NCBI RefSeq assembly: GCF_003966915.1 | Contig: NZ_AP018150.1 | Coordinates: 186,001 to 250,000 of the forward strand | From: Mycoavidus cysteinexigens | Lineage (GTDB): Bacteria; Pseudomonadota; Gammaproteobacteria; Burkholderiales; Burkholderiaceae | Length of the DNA: 64,000 nucleotides | Direction of reading: 5' to 3' | Notes under the pieces: generated by a model | Seen by the model: the letters and a program-made list of their open reading frames with translations, nothing else | What the model was told of the DNA's origin: nothing | The model's database searches: none | Made by a program: the position numbers and the translations under genes | Part shown: one piece after another, positions 46,841 through 56,155 of the stretch | Numbering within the stretch: the first letter of the stretch is position 1 | Layout: every line of letters begins with the position of its first letter

Positions 46841-47565
46841 GCAAGAATTTTGTTGCGGGTTGCTTATTGGCGTTTAGCGTATTGTTAGCGGGTTGCCATG
46901 TAACGCTGTATTCAGATTTATCTGAATATGAAGCGAATCAAATGCTAGCGCTATTAATGGCGAATCAAATCGATGCCGCTAAGCAAAAAGATAAAGCAGG
47001 CGGTTTGACCTTGCAGATCAAAAAATCGCAATTCGTTCAAGCCGTTGAAATTTTGCGCCAAAATGGCTACCCACGTTCTAAATACGCGTCAGTGATGGAT
47101 GTTTTTCCATCCAATCAGTTAATTACATCGCCGGAGCAAGAACGGGCGAAGATGAATTTTCTGAAAGAGCAACAAATCGAAGCCATGCTGATGAATATTG
47201 ATGGCGTGATTGTGGCGCGCGTATCAATCGGTAGCGTGCCGCCTGACAATTTGGGCCTCGAGACGATTAAGCCGACAATCTCGGTGTTTGTAAAATATTC
47301 TCCGGCCACGAATTTATCGACTTGGCAAGGGCAAATTCGCGACCTTGTGCGTCAAGGCGTGCCTGGAATTCAAGATGACAGCATTAGCGTAGTGATGGTC
47401 CCCGCGACCCATCGTTATACGCCATTGCAACCGAAAGCGCTGCCCTCATGGTGGGTGCGTTTATTGCAAAATCCGATATTGTTTGGTGGCATGGTGTTGC
47501 TGTTTGTGGCGATGCTAGGTTCTGCCGTTGGTTTCTCTATATGGCAAACGCGTCGAACCTCATAG
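46837..47565 (+). CDS. sctJ: T3SS inner-ring lipoprotein SctJ
   Basis: SctJ builds the inner of the two inner-membrane rings. The 242-residue protein has a lipoprotein signal peptide with the lipobox LLAGC (acylated Cys about residue 20). Next comes the family start YSDLSEYEANQMLALLMANQ and the ring-building motif SVMDVFPSNQLITSPEQERAK. One C-terminal membrane segment lies at about 213-233 (NPILFGGMVLLFVAMLGSAV) before a short cytoplasmic end. It is the YscJ/SsaJ/PrgK/FliF-type protein. The ATG overlaps the sctI stop (ATGA), and its 3' end overlaps sctK by 25 bases. Confidence 0.95.
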   Translation: MSKNFVAGCLLAFSVLLAGCHVTLYSDLSEYEANQMLALLMANQIDAAKQKDKAGGLTLQIKKSQFVQAVEILRQNGYPRSKYASVMDVFPSNQLITSPEQERAKMNFLKEQQIEAMLMNIDGVIVARVSIGSVPPDNLGLETIKPTISVFVKYSPATNLSTWQGQIRDLVRQGVPGIQDDSISVVMVPATHRYTPLQPKALPSWWVRLLQNPILFGGMVLLFVAMLGSAVGFSIWQTRRTS

Positions 47566-48170
47566 TGGATCCGCTAGAGGCGCGTTTATACGCATTGCTC
47601 TGGCGGCCAGGCGCAGCGATGCACCGGCATTGGTGGCCGGCGCTGGCGCTTGATGCATGGGAGCCCGTATATGAAACCTGTGCACGTAGCCGACGCTGGA
47701 TTGAACAGGCGATTGCGGCACGCCGCGGCGTGCCCAAGGCTAGCACCGCGCTGCCTAAATTAACCTTGCTCGAGCGGCGCGTACTGGGTTTAGCAGACAA
47801 ATTACCTGCTCTATTATTGGCGTTGGGCTTATTGCGACTTGGGCAACCGGAATATTGGATGCTTAAACCCTATATCGAAGTACTTAATCCGCATTTAGAC
47901 GCAGTGGCCTGTTCTCAATTAGCCGTATTTGCAGCAGCCGTGACGCCGCCTGGATTCAAAGTGCAAGTATCATTAGTCGAGCCTGAGCAACTGATTGAGC
48001 ATGCATGCCCCTATGGAGCGGCAGCGCTAACCGGGGCTTTCGCGGGTAGCGCCGTATTGCGAGCGCTTGAAATTTTGCTAGCGCCAGGTAGCTTTGACGG
48101 CGAGCCGCTGCTTGAGCCTGCCGCATCTTATGGGCTGGATACGTTATTCCGTTTGGCCCGTTTTTTATAA
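47541..48170 (+). CDS. sctK: T3SS sorting-platform protein SctK
   Basis: SctK links the cytoplasmic sorting platform (SctQ, SctL, SctN) to the inner-membrane ring. The 209-residue protein is soluble and Leu/Ala/Trp-rich, with the HWWPALALDAWEPVYETCAR segment near the start and no membrane segment, as in the YscK/SctK family. The start ATG at 47541 lies inside the last codons of sctJ (25-base overlap in another frame), which suggests translational coupling. Alternative upstream starts would be deep in sctJ. SctK proteins diverge fast, so position between sctJ and sctL is important evidence. Confidence 0.82.
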   Translation: MANASNLIVDPLEARLYALLWRPGAAMHRHWWPALALDAWEPVYETCARSRRWIEQAIAARRGVPKASTALPKLTLLERRVLGLADKLPALLLALGLLRLGQPEYWMLKPYIEVLNPHLDAVACSQLAVFAAAVTPPGFKVQVSLVEPEQLIEHACPYGAAALTGAFAGSAVLRALEILLAPGSFDGEPLLEPAASYGLDTLFRLARFL

Positions 48171-48172
48171 AT

Positions 48173-48925
48173 TTGGATCTAGCCGTTACCGTGAATACCG
48201 AAGCCAATCCTTTTAACCTTGAAATTAAATTGTTTGCTGAGCCAGAGCCGTCAGAAGCGGTGCTGCCAGCGGCTGCCTTCGACCTCTTAGAGCAAGCGCA
48301 AGCGGCGCTTGAGCAGGCGCAAACGCAAGCGGATCTGATGCGGCATGAGGCTGAGCAAGAGGCGGTGCAAATTCGCGCGACGGCGAGTGAACTTGGCGCA
48401 GAAGAGAAAGCTGCATTGATTTGCCAAACTCAGGACGAAGCGCGTGATCAAACGGTAACGCAAGGGTTGCGTTGGCTAGCTGATGAGGCGCAATTAGAAG
48501 CCAGCATTATCGACCAACTAGAAGCGCGCGTACGCAGCACCATGGCCAGCGTATTGCAAGAATGGTTAGAGGGGCAAGACCAGATTGCGCAGCTTGCGCG
48601 CCAGCTAGCGGCGCAAGTACGGGTGCGCGCGCGGCAGCGCCCCTATCAGATCCGCCTGCACCCAACTGAATGCGAGTCGGTGGCGGCGCAGTTAGCGCAG
48701 AGTCCAGATTTAGCCGAGGTTCACTGCCTTGCGGATGCTGCGCTGACGGCCGGCCAAGCCATTATAGACATGGAATTTTTGCGTATCGAATTTGATTTAA
48801 CGCGGCATTGGGCGCAAGTTTTGGCTGCGCTGCGGGGTGAAACTTCAAGCGCATCTGTAGTCACTACACATACTGACGAACCCGTACTTGAGACATTAGC
48901 GCCGCAAATTGAGTCGGCGTGGTAA
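48173..48925 (+). CDS. sctL: T3SS ATPase regulator/stator SctL
   Basis: SctL is the stator that couples the SctN ATPase to the SctQ pods (YscL/FliH family). The 250-residue protein has a long helical, Gln/Glu/Ala-rich middle (FDLLEQAQAALEQAQTQADL, then MRHEAEQEAVQIRATAS). The globular C-terminal domain is typical: QLARQLAAQVRVRARQRPYQ, then IRLHPTECESVAAQL and AGQAIIDMEFLRIEFDL. The start is uncertain: TTG at 48173, two bases after the sctK stop, or GTG at 48191. Neither has a clear ribosome-binding site, so coupling to sctK is likely. In SPI-2 the gatekeeper (ssaL) and ssaM come next; here sctV follows directly. Confidence 0.88.
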   Translation: MDLAVTVNTEANPFNLEIKLFAEPEPSEAVLPAAAFDLLEQAQAALEQAQTQADLMRHEAEQEAVQIRATASELGAEEKAALICQTQDEARDQTVTQGLRWLADEAQLEASIIDQLEARVRSTMASVLQEWLEGQDQIAQLARQLAAQVRVRARQRPYQIRLHPTECESVAAQLAQSPDLAEVHCLADAALTAGQAIIDMEFLRIEFDLTRHWAQVLAALRGETSSASVVTTHTDEPVLETLAPQIESAW

Positions 48926-48963
48926 AAGCATTCTTAAATAGACTAAATTTAAAAGATTAATTC

Positions 48964-51033
48964 ATGAACAGGCTGACTCCCGTTATCAACCGGCTGAACT
49001 CTATTTTAATCGCTGCTTCCAAACGGCAAGATATTGTTCTAGTCGCGATTGTGGTAACGGCAGTGTTTATGATGATCCTGCCACTGCCAACTGTACTGGT
49101 CGATATATTAATCGCAATCAACATCATGTTGTCAGTGACGGCGCTAACGATTGCAATTTATATTCGTAATCCGCTTGAATTTTCAGCCTTCCCAGCACTT
49201 TTGCTGATCACCACCTTGTACCGGCTAGCGCTGACGATCACGACCAGCCGTTTGGTTTTGCTGCAGCATGATGCAGGCGAGATTGTCTATGCCTTTGGTA
49301 ATTTTGTCGTAGCCGGCAATGTTGCGGTCGGAATTATTATTTTTACGATCATCACCGTCGTGCAATTTATTGTCATTACCAAAGGCGCCGAGCGAGTGGC
49401 TGAGGTCAGCGCGCGATTCTCTTTAGATGGAATGCCTGGGCGGCAAATGAGTATCGATGGCGATATGCGGGCCGGCGTGTTGAGCGCGGAAGAGGCGAAA
49501 AGTGAGCGCGAATTGTTGCAAAAAGAAAGCCGTCTATTTGGGGCAATGGATGGCGCGATGAAATTTGTCAAAGGCGACGCCATTGCCAGCATTATCGTAG
49601 TCTTGGTGAATATCATTGGCGGGATTGCGATTGGCGTCATGCAGCATAATATGAGCGCAAGCCAAGCTGTCGGCACCTACGCGATCTTGTCAGTAGGCGA
49701 CGGTCTAATCGCACAGATTCCAGCATTATTGATTTCAATTACCGCGGGTCTGATCGTGACTCGCATCCCAAATGCGGAGCAGCAAAACCTCGCCACTCAA
49801 ATGACGAGCCAATTGACGGGACAGCCCTGGGCGTTGCTCATGGCGGGGGGCGTCATGGCTATTTTTGCGCTGATTCCCGGCTTTCCCCCCTTCATCTTTG
49901 GTGGACTGGCTGCTCTAGCCATAGGTTTTGGCTTGTATATTCGACGCACCAGGGCTGCGGCGGCACGCGGATCGCAGGAAGTGGATGCGGCCAAGGATGA
50001 GCTCAAAACTGCCCCGGCGCCTGCGCTATTGGTGCGGCTTGGACCTAAAGCCGCCCAGCGCGATCGGCTCGCCACCGTGCTGGAGCAATTTCGCCGAGAA
50101 AAATTCGACGAGCTTGGCTTGCCGCTCCCGCTGCCGATTATTGTAGAAGCTCCAGAGCTGCCACCGTATCAAGTTGAAATTCAGCTATATTTGGTTCCGG
50201 TAGTTACACTAACTATGCCGGAAGCGGTCGATCTAGTCTGGGCAAAAGCGCAAGCTTTGCATATCGATGCGCAAGAATATTCTCTGCCATGGGGCGTAAC
50301 GCTCTCTTGGCTGCCGCAAGAACATAAAGATATAGTAACCAGTCTCGGCTTAACTACATATAGTCATGAGGAGCGTATCAGCGCACTGCTAGGTGCGGTG
50401 GTGGCACGTTATGCGGAAGATTTTGTTGGTTTGCAAGAAACCCGTGCCCTCCTAAACAGCATAGAAAAAAACTACCCTGAACTGTTGCGCGAACTGTTGC
50501 GCGCGATGACTTTGCAAAAAATTTCTGAAATTATGCGGCGCCTGGTCTCCGAAGGCGTGCCAATTCGCGACCTGCGCTCAGTATGCGAGGCATTAGCGGA
50601 TTGGGCAAATAAAGAAAAAGATATTGTTTTATTAACCGAATATGTGCGCATCACTTTGCGCCGGCAGATCTGCCATGTTTTTGGTGGTCCGCAACGCCGT
50701 ATTTCAGTACTCTTAATTGGCGAACGCATTGAAAATATGATCCGCGATTCAATCCGCGAAACCTCCGCTGGGACTTATGCAGCATTAGATGCGGATAAAA
50801 CTAGCGCGATTCTTGAACTCTTGCGTCGTCATATTAATAGCTATCAGGCCCGTGCAGAATACCCGGTACTCTTGACGGCAATGGATGTGCGTCGTTATTT
50901 ACGCAAGATGATCGAACGAGAATTTTTCTCCACCCCAGTATTATCGACGCAGGAATTAATGGAAGATCTTGAGGTGAATGTGCTGGGTAGCCTAGAGTTA
51001 TTTGATGAGGACCGTCGCCATGCATTGGCCTGA
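48964..51033 (+). CDS. sctV: T3SS major export-gate protein SctV
   Basis: SctV (YscV/SsaV/FlhA family) forms the nonameric export gate that receives substrates. The 689-residue protein has about eight N-terminal membrane segments (residues 20-330), with the conserved cytoplasmic FHIPEP-type region containing [20 protein letters not shown] near 158. The soluble C-terminal domain runs from about 350 to the end ([41 protein letters not shown]). Length and layout are normal. AAAAGATTAATTC provides only a weak ribosome-binding site before the ATG. It overlaps sctN by 14 bases. Confidence 0.96.
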   Translation: MNRLTPVINRLNSILIAASKRQDIVLVAIVVTAVFMMILPLPTVLVDILIAINIMLSVTALTIAIYIRNPLEFSAFPALLLITTLYRLALTITTSRLVLLQHDAGEIVYAFGNFVVAGNVAVGIIIFTIITVVQFIVITKGAERVAEVSARFSLDGMPGRQMSIDGDMRAGVLSAEEAKSERELLQKESRLFGAMDGAMKFVKGDAIASIIVVLVNIIGGIAIGVMQHNMSASQAVGTYAILSVGDGLIAQIPALLISITAGLIVTRIPNAEQQNLATQMTSQLTGQPWALLMAGGVMAIFALIPGFPPFIFGGLAALAIGFGLYIRRTRAAAARGSQEVDAAKDELKTAPAPALLVRLGPKAAQRDRLATVLEQFRREKFDELGLPLPLPIIVEAPELPPYQVEIQLYLVPVVTLTMPEAVDLVWAKAQALHIDAQEYSLPWGVTLSWLPQEHKDIVTSLGLTTYSHEERISALLGAVVARYAEDFVGLQETRALLNSIEKNYPELLRELLRAMTLQKISEIMRRLVSEGVPIRDLRSVCEALADWANKEKDIVLLTEYVRITLRRQICHVFGGPQRRISVLLIGERIENMIRDSIRETSAGTYAALDADKTSAILELLRRHINSYQARAEYPVLLTAMDVRRYLRKMIEREFFSTPVLSTQELMEDLEVNVLGSLELFDEDRRHALA

Positions 51034-52393
51034 AGTTGAAGTGGTCGCACAGCGCCTGGATGAAAGGCTGCAAGCCAACGTTCCGCTGTCGCTTGCGCGC
51101 GTGATTGGTACGGTTCGCCGCGTGGGTTCAACCGTTCTGCACGCTTCTTTGCCGGGCGCCCAATTGGGCGAACTATGCCGTATTGGTACACGCGGTTTGA
51201 TCGCGGAAGTCGTGGGTTTAAGCGAAGAAACCGCAATTTTGTCGCCGTTTGATGAACCTCTAGGAATCGCTTGTGGAGCTGATGTTGAACGGCTGGGGCG
51301 GCAACTTGAAATTGAAGTAGGGGATCACTTAATTGGTGCTGTATTAGATGGGTTTGGTCGGCCGTTAAAAGTGCAAAGAACGCGCGCGCCAGGGACGTTG
51401 AGCCAGTCGCGGCCGATTTGCGCGGACCCGCCAAGTGCGTTGTCGCGTCCTTTAGTCGAAGAACCTTTGGCGCTCGGGATCCGCGCAATTGATGGCTTGT
51501 TGACCTGTGGCAAAGGACAACGGGTCGGAATTTTTGCGGCGGCAGGCGTTGGCAAAAGCGCCTTGTTAGGCATGATGATGCATGGCAATCTGGCCGATAT
51601 TGTGGTTCTCGCATTGGTAGGGGAGCGTGGTCGAGAAGTGCGAGAATTTATCGATCGTGTATTTGACGATGAAATGCGGCGGCGCGCCGTGATTGTGATT
51701 GCAACTTCTGATCGGCCAGCGCTTGAGCGCTGTAAAGCAGCGTATACCGCAACCACCATCGCTGAATATTTTCGTGATCAAGGCAAAAATGTATTGCTGT
51801 TAGTTGACTCTGTCACGCGTTATGCGCGCGCGGCGCGTCAGCTTGGCGTGGCGGCCGGCGAGCCGATGGCGGCTAATGGTTATCCCCCGAGCGTTTTTGC
51901 TGCGTTGCCGCGCCTATTAGAGCGCGCGGGGCCAGCCGCGCATGGCGTGATAACGGGTGTCTACACTGTGCTCGTAGAAGGCGACAATATGAACGAGCCA
52001 GTGGCCGATGAAACTCGCTCGATTTTGGATGGGCATATTGTTTTGTCGCGGGCCTTGGCCGAGCGTAATCATTATCCCGCGATCGACGTATTGCGTAGCG
52101 TCAGCCGAGTGATGAACCAGGTTGCCCCTTCTGAGCTGAAAAAGCACGCTGCCAAATTGCGGCGTTTGCTGGCTCGTTACGATGAGATAGATTTACTGGT
52201 ACGGGTTGGCGAATATCAGCGTGGCCAAGATGCGGAAGCTGATGAAGCGCTTGAGCGGCGCTCTGCAATCGAGAGTTTTTTGCGCCAAAGCGCAGCGCAA
52301 AGGGGAGGGCTGGCTGAAACTGAAATGGCGCTGAGGCAAGCGCTTACCGAGCGTCAGTCTACTAGGTCAGACCAGAATGAGTGGATGCATTAA
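51020..52393 (+). CDS. sctN: T3SS ATPase SctN
   Basis: SctN is the F1-type ATPase that unfolds and releases export substrates at the base of the injectisome. The protein is 457 residues from ATG 51020, with Walker A AAAGVGKS near 173-180, the Walker B-like [33 protein letters not shown] and the C-terminal [22 protein letters not shown] lies eight bases before 51020 inside the end of sctV; an in-frame ATG at 51005 is the alternative. It is most like SsaN/EscN. Downstream sctO begins 17 bases after the stop. Confidence 0.95.
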   Translation: MHWPEVEVVAQRLDERLQANVPLSLARVIGTVRRVGSTVLHASLPGAQLGELCRIGTRGLIAEVVGLSEETAILSPFDEPLGIACGADVERLGRQLEIEVGDHLIGAVLDGFGRPLKVQRTRAPGTLSQSRPICADPPSALSRPLVEEPLALGIRAIDGLLTCGKGQRVGIFAAAGVGKSALLGMMMHGNLADIVVLALVGERGREVREFIDRVFDDEMRRRAVIVIATSDRPALERCKAAYTATTIAEYFRDQGKNVLLLVDSVTRYARAARQLGVAAGEPMAANGYPPSVFAALPRLLERAGPAAHGVITGVYTVLVEGDNMNEPVADETRSILDGHIVLSRALAERNHYPAIDVLRSVSRVMNQVAPSELKKHAAKLRRLLARYDEIDLLVRVGEYQRGQDAEADEALERRSAIESFLRQSAAQRGGLAETEMALRQALTERQSTRSDQNEWMH

Positions 52394-52410
52394 CTCAGAG
52401 ACCCTATGCC

Positions 52411-52782
52411 ATGTGGTCAAAATTAATCGCAGTTAAGCGCCGCCGAGAAGAACGTTTACGGATTGCAATACACCAGGTTGAAATGCAAATGAGCGAATTA
52501 AAAACCGCTCGCGCAAAGCTCGATGAGCAACGCTTGAAAGTCATGCAGCAATGGCAAGCGCTGAGTGCGCAAACTTCAGTGCGCCGGCCGAATGGCATAG
52601 AGGAATTATTGCAAGAACTGAGCCACTACAACCTTACTGCTACAAATTTTGAGCAAGAAAGTCGGCAGCTTGACGAGAAAATTGAAGGCTTGCAGCAGCA
52701 ACTTAAGGAACACAATACATTGCTTCGGCAATGTATTGCGAAGCAGGAAAAATTAAAGCTCATTGAAAAACAGCCAAGATAA
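52411..52782 (+). CDS. sctO: T3SS central stalk protein SctO
   Basis: SctO (YscO/SsaO/FliJ family) is a small antiparallel coiled coil that sits in the ATPase ring and reaches the export gate. The protein is 123 residues from ATG 52411, almost entirely helical and highly charged, starting MWSKLIAVKRRREERLRIAI and containing QMSELKTARAKLDEQRLKVM and LQQQLKEHNTLLRQCIAKQE. SsaO is of similar size. An in-frame GTG at 52381 would overlap sctN and is less likely. Its stop overlaps the sctP start by one base (TAATG). Confidence 0.85.
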   Translation: MWSKLIAVKRRREERLRIAIHQVEMQMSELKTARAKLDEQRLKVMQQWQALSAQTSVRRPNGIEELLQELSHYNLTATNFEQESRQLDEKIEGLQQQLKEHNTLLRQCIAKQEKLKLIEKQPR

Positions 52783-53273
52783 TGCAAATTTTAAAAACAG
52801 ATAACCGCCACGATGTAGGCAGTAGGGAATCACAGTCAGACTCGCCGCCACAACCATCACAAGAACAGGCGCAGCAGTTCGCGGATTTGCTTAAAAAAAA
52901 GCGGAAACCAAAAGCGCTAGGTGTGCCAGTGCCGTCGTCATTGTTGCTAGAAGCTTTTGGCCAGGCACCAAAAACTTCTGGTTGCTTAAGCTCAGCACAG
53001 GCAGCATTACGTACATTGGCCGAAAGCCTCTTGATGCCGGCTTCATTAAAGGTGCAAAACACAGCAAGCGCATTACGCATAACCGTATTATCAGGGGTGC
53101 TCACCGGTGCTGAAATGCTGGTTGCCCAGGTCCAAGGTCGGCTCAAGATGACACTGCGCGCAGCCAATGAAAAACAGCGTAAAGCACTTGAATCCATTCA
53201 ACACAAACTCCAAAACCAAATCTCTTCAATGTATCCAATGGAGAAAATTTTAATTGAACAGCAGCATGACTGA
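52782..53273 (+). CDS. sctP: T3SS needle-length/substrate-switch protein SctP
   Basis: The gene between sctO and sctQ encodes 163 residues. The N-terminal half is low-complexity and polar (SDSPPQPSQEQAQQFADLLK). The C-terminal part (LESIQHKLQNQISS and preceding ITVLSGVLTGAEMLVAQVQG) could form the small switch domain. This matches the short SctP of the Ssa-Esc branch by position and shape; there is hardly any sequence conservation in this family. If it is SctP, it measures needle length and tells SctU to change substrate. It overlaps sctQ by eight bases. Confidence 0.7.
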   Translation: MQILKTDNRHDVGSRESQSDSPPQPSQEQAQQFADLLKKKRKPKALGVPVPSSLLLEAFGQAPKTSGCLSSAQAALRTLAESLLMPASLKVQNTASALRITVLSGVLTGAEMLVAQVQGRLKMTLRAANEKQRKALESIQHKLQNQISSMYPMEKILIEQQHD

Positions 53274-54435
53274 GCAAGCTTTTTTTGAGGCGCCGGAGTG
53301 GACAGCCGCAGACGCGCATTTGCAGCAAGTAATTGGGGGCGGGCGGCAAAGTGAAGCCGAGGGGCTTTCGCTACAATTGACCCAACGTGCGCAAACTTCG
53401 AACCATCAGCAACGCGTGATGTTGCCGCTTGAATTATCGCTTAACGGCCAATCAGTATGGATTTGGTTCGATGAAGCCGCGTTTCTGGAATGGCTGGAGC
53501 CGATTCTACCCACGCCAGATTTTTCAGTGCTCGATGAGGGTTTGCGCGAAGCCGCGGCGGCCTGGGCCTTAGCGCCATGGCTGGATTGGTGTGTGCAGCA
53601 TGGACTAACGCCCCCGTCGATTAAAGCGCTGGGCGCGTTAGCGCCGCCTCCCGCTCGATCTGACCAGCGAGAATATGCGGCTGATATGGTTTTAACTTTG
53701 ATTTCCTCTGAAGATCATCGTTGGCTTGATTTGCATCTCGATGCATTCCCATTAACCTGGTTGAGTGCATTGGCAAAATCTATGACCGCCAGTCCGTATG
53801 AGCCGACGGAACATCGTGCTGTAATCCCAGGTTGTGCGGCTTTTGCGCATTTATCTGTCGCCCAACTGACTGCATTAAAAGTGGGCGATGTGGTTATGGC
53901 TAACTGGCAAGCTCCGCTTAAAGACGCAAGCCTGTTATTAGTATTGGACCGACTGTTCGTGCAAATATGTCGGTTGGATGAAAATCATTTTCAAATTGAG
54001 CGCATTATGGAGCCATTAGGCGAAGAAAACCATTTTATGACTGACACTGCCGAAGCTGCGGCTGAAGCCCCTCTCGTTGCAGAGGTTCAGCCATTGGACG
54101 AAGAAAATCATTTTATTACGAACCCTGCTGAAGCCACGGCTGAAGTTTCTCCCGCAGAGGAAGTTCAGCCCGCAGCCGAAGACGATCTAACCCTCGAAAA
54201 GGTTGCCGCAGGGTTACCGCTGACCCTACTTTTTGAAATTGGACAAATGACAGTGTCGCTTGCAGCGCTTTCTCAACTCAAAGAGGGGGATGTGCTGGAA
54301 GCTAATTTTAAAACTACACCGGAAATTGGCATTCGCACCCAGGGCCGTTTAATTGCAACGGCGAGCTTAGTGCGCATTGGCGAGCGCTTAGGCGCTAAAA
54401 TTACCCGCCTAATGGCGCCGGAAGAAACAAAATGA
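53266..54435 (+). CDS. sctQ: T3SS sorting-platform pod protein SctQ
   Basis: SctQ (YscQ/SsaQ/FliN-FliM family) forms the six pods of the cytoplasmic sorting platform. The 389-residue protein starts at ATG 53266 within the sctP stop region; an in-frame TTG at 53254 is unlikely. It has a central SpoA-like region (VAQLTALKVGDVVMANWQAP) and a C-terminal SpoA domain (LPLTLLFEIGQMTVSLAALS, GDVLEANFKT, GRLIATASLVRIGERLGAKI). Between the two lies a low-complexity linker with a 26-residue tandem repeat (54013-54168). SctQ genes often have an internal start that yields a separate C-terminal subunit; the only in-frame ATG near the right place (54247) is inside the domain. Confidence 0.9.
   Translation: MTEQAFFEAPEWTAADAHLQQVIGGGRQSEAEGLSLQLTQRAQTSNHQQRVMLPLELSLNGQSVWIWFDEAAFLEWLEPILPTPDFSVLDEGLREAAAAWALAPWLDWCVQHGLTPPSIKALGALAPPPARSDQREYAADMVLTLISSEDHRWLDLHLDAFPLTWLSALAKSMTASPYEPTEHRAVIPGCAAFAHLSVAQLTALKVGDVVMANWQAPLKDASLLLVLDRLFVQICRLDENHFQIERIMEPLGEENHFMTDTAEAAAEAPLVAEVQPLDEENHFITNPAEATAEVSPAEEVQPAAEDDLTLEKVAAGLPLTLLFEIGQMTVSLAALSQLKEGDVLEANFKTTPEIGIRTQGRLIATASLVRIGERLGAKITRLMAPEETK
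54013..54168 (+). repeat. In-frame 78-bp tandem duplication in the sctQ linker
   Basis: Two consecutive 78-base units (54013-54090 and 54091-54168) encode 26-residue repeats that begin PLGEENHF and PLDEENHF and end AEVQ and EEVQ; 16 of 26 residues are identical. A further partial copy, LDENHF, occurs just upstream. The repeat lengthens the linker between the two SpoA regions. Confidence 0.85.
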
Positions 54436-55082
54436 ATTTGCTCGATCACCCGCTGCAACTGATCGTTTTTCTTTTTCTGCTGTCGATTTTGCCTTTGTTG
54501 ATTGTGCTTGGCACCTCGTTCCTAAAAATTTCGATTGTGCTGGCGCTATTACGCAATGCCTTGGGTATTCAGCATGTGCCGCCGAATATCGCACTTTACG
54601 CGATCTCGCTCGTGCTGACAGCCTATGTGATGACGCCTGTTGGTTTACAGGTCAGCGATGCGCTCAAAGCTCATCCCGTGGAGTTTAGCTCGCCTGAATC
54701 AGTGAGCCAAATCGATGACAGCGTGCTCGCTCCCTATCGAGCGTTTCTAAAACGCCATACGCCGCCGCGGCAAACGCATTTTTTTGTCGATATTGGACAG
54801 CGCACTTGGCCGGAGCAATATAAGGAGCGACTCGATGTCAATTCTTTATTAGTCCTTATGCCAGCGTTTGCAATTGGTCAATTAATTGAAGCGTTTAAAA
54901 TGGGTTTGCTGATTTTTCTACCCTTTATCGCGATTGATCTAATCGTTTCAATTCTTTTGCTTTCTCTTGGCATGATGATGGTGTCACCGCTCACCATTGC
55001 CTTACCTTTCAAGCTCCTGTTATTTGTGCTCATGGGCGGCTGGGAGAAACTCTTGTCACAATTAATGCTTTCTTACTCATGA
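54432..55082 (+). CDS. sctR: T3SS export-gate protein SctR
   Basis: SctR (YscR/SsaR/FliP family) forms the pentameric core of the export gate. The 216-residue protein has the family start region LQLIVFLFLLSILPLLIVLG and TSFLKISIVLALLRNALGI. The late hydrophobic segments GQLIEAFKMGLLIFLPFIAI and LLLSLGMMMVSPLTIALPFK are present. About four membrane segments are evident. It overlaps both sctQ and sctS by four bases (ATGA), so these genes are probably translated in series. Confidence 0.96.
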   Translation: MNLLDHPLQLIVFLFLLSILPLLIVLGTSFLKISIVLALLRNALGIQHVPPNIALYAISLVLTAYVMTPVGLQVSDALKAHPVEFSSPESVSQIDDSVLAPYRAFLKRHTPPRQTHFFVDIGQRTWPEQYKERLDVNSLLVLMPAFAIGQLIEAFKMGLLIFLPFIAIDLIVSILLLSLGMMMVSPLTIALPFKLLLFVLMGGWEKLLSQLMLSYS

Positions 55083-55348
55083 GTGACTCCATCCTGATCC
55101 ATATGACGACGCAATTACTGTGGGTCGTCCTACTGCTGGCGTTGCCTGTCGTGGTTGCTGTAGCGATTGTTAGTCTAGCAGTGAGCTTAATGCAAACGTT
55201 GACTCAACTACAAGATCAAACCGTGCAATTTATTTTCAAATTGCTAACGGCCGCGCTGACTTTGCTCGTGACATATCGCTGGATTGGCCTCACTTTACTG
55301 AATTACAGCGATATGGTGTTTCAACAACTGTCTGATATGAGGCGTTGA
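55079..55348 (+). CDS. sctS: T3SS export-gate protein SctS
   Basis: SctS (YscS/SsaS/FliQ family) contributes four copies to the export gate and has two membrane helices. The 89-residue protein shows WVVLLLALPVVVAVAIVSLA and the second segment around FIFKLLTAALTLLVTYRW, separated by the conserved VSLMQTLTQLQDQT loop. Size is normal. It overlaps sctR by four bases, and its stop lies two bases before the sctT ATG. Confidence 0.95.
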   Translation: MSDSILIHMTTQLLWVVLLLALPVVVAVAIVSLAVSLMQTLTQLQDQTVQFIFKLLTAALTLLVTYRWIGLTLLNYSDMVFQQLSDMRR

Positions 55349-55350
55349 AT

Positions 55351-56154
55351 ATGACGGCCTGGGCCGCCTGGGCGCCCCTGTTAAAAGTGCTGGCGCTTTG
55401 CATGATGCGCCCGCTCGGCGTTATGGCGCTGCTTTCTGTAACCAGCACTCGTATGTTGGGCGGCGCATTCATCAGAAACGCACTCGCGCTGTTAATCGCT
55501 TTGCCCGTTATGCCGGCAGCTCTTACCTGGGCAAAAAACACTGCGCCGCCGGAAGGTTTTGCTTTTGCCGGCATGATTCTAAGCGAATTTTCAGTGGGCT
55601 TATATATTGGCCTTTTGGCCGCTATCCCATTCTGGGCGGTAGCGGTTGCGGGTGAGTTTATCGACACTGCACGCGGCGCTGGGCTAGCTGAAATTTTAAA
55701 CCCGGCGCTGGGCGAAGAAGTTTCATTATTCTCACTCCTTTTCCTACAATTATTAGCGGCGCTATTTTTTGTGGGAGGCGGTTTTAATCTACTGCTGGCG
55801 GCGATTTACCAATCCTATACTAAATTGCCGCTTGGGCAAGCGCTGTTAATGAATCAAGACACCGCTCTTTTTATGATTCACCAATGGCGTCTCGTGCTTG
55901 AGTTAGGCGTTGGCTTCGCGCTCCCGGCCGTGGCCTTGATGCTGCTGGTCGATTTTTCGTTTGGTTTGATTAACCGCACCGCTGGCCAACTCGACGTATT
56001 TTTTATTGCGATGCCAATCAAATCAATTTTTGCCTGCTTAGCGTTGATTTTTGGGCTCCGTCTAGGGCTTGACCATTACCTAGATCGATTTGACGAAATT
56101 TGGCTAATCGTGCGTCGATTACTGGACCTTAGCATAACCGCAAAGACCGCATAA
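55351..56154 (+). CDS. sctT: T3SS export-gate protein SctT
   Basis: SctT (YscT/SsaT/FliR family) completes the export-gate channel with SctR and SctS. The 267-residue protein has about six to eight membrane segments, with GEFIDTARGAGLAEILNPAL near residue 100 and the late VDFSFGLINRTAGQLDVFFI and MPIKSIFACLALIFGLRLG segments that define the family. ATG 55351 is used (MTAWAAWAPLLKVL); an in-frame TTG two codons earlier overlaps the sctS stop. One base separates its stop from the sctU ATG. Confidence 0.95.
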   Translation: MTAWAAWAPLLKVLALCMMRPLGVMALLSVTSTRMLGGAFIRNALALLIALPVMPAALTWAKNTAPPEGFAFAGMILSEFSVGLYIGLLAAIPFWAVAVAGEFIDTARGAGLAEILNPALGEEVSLFSLLFLQLLAALFFVGGGFNLLLAAIYQSYTKLPLGQALLMNQDTALFMIHQWRLVLELGVGFALPAVALMLLVDFSFGLINRTAGQLDVFFIAMPIKSIFACLALIFGLRLGLDHYLDRFDEIWLIVRRLLDLSITAKTA

Positions 56155-56155
56155 A

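Noticed and set aside
54247-54435. Possible internal start in sctQ producing a separate C-terminal subunit
   Set aside because: The only suitable in-frame ATG cuts into the SpoA domain and has no clear ribosome-binding site; a TTG at 54094 has an AGAGG upstream but is weak evidence.
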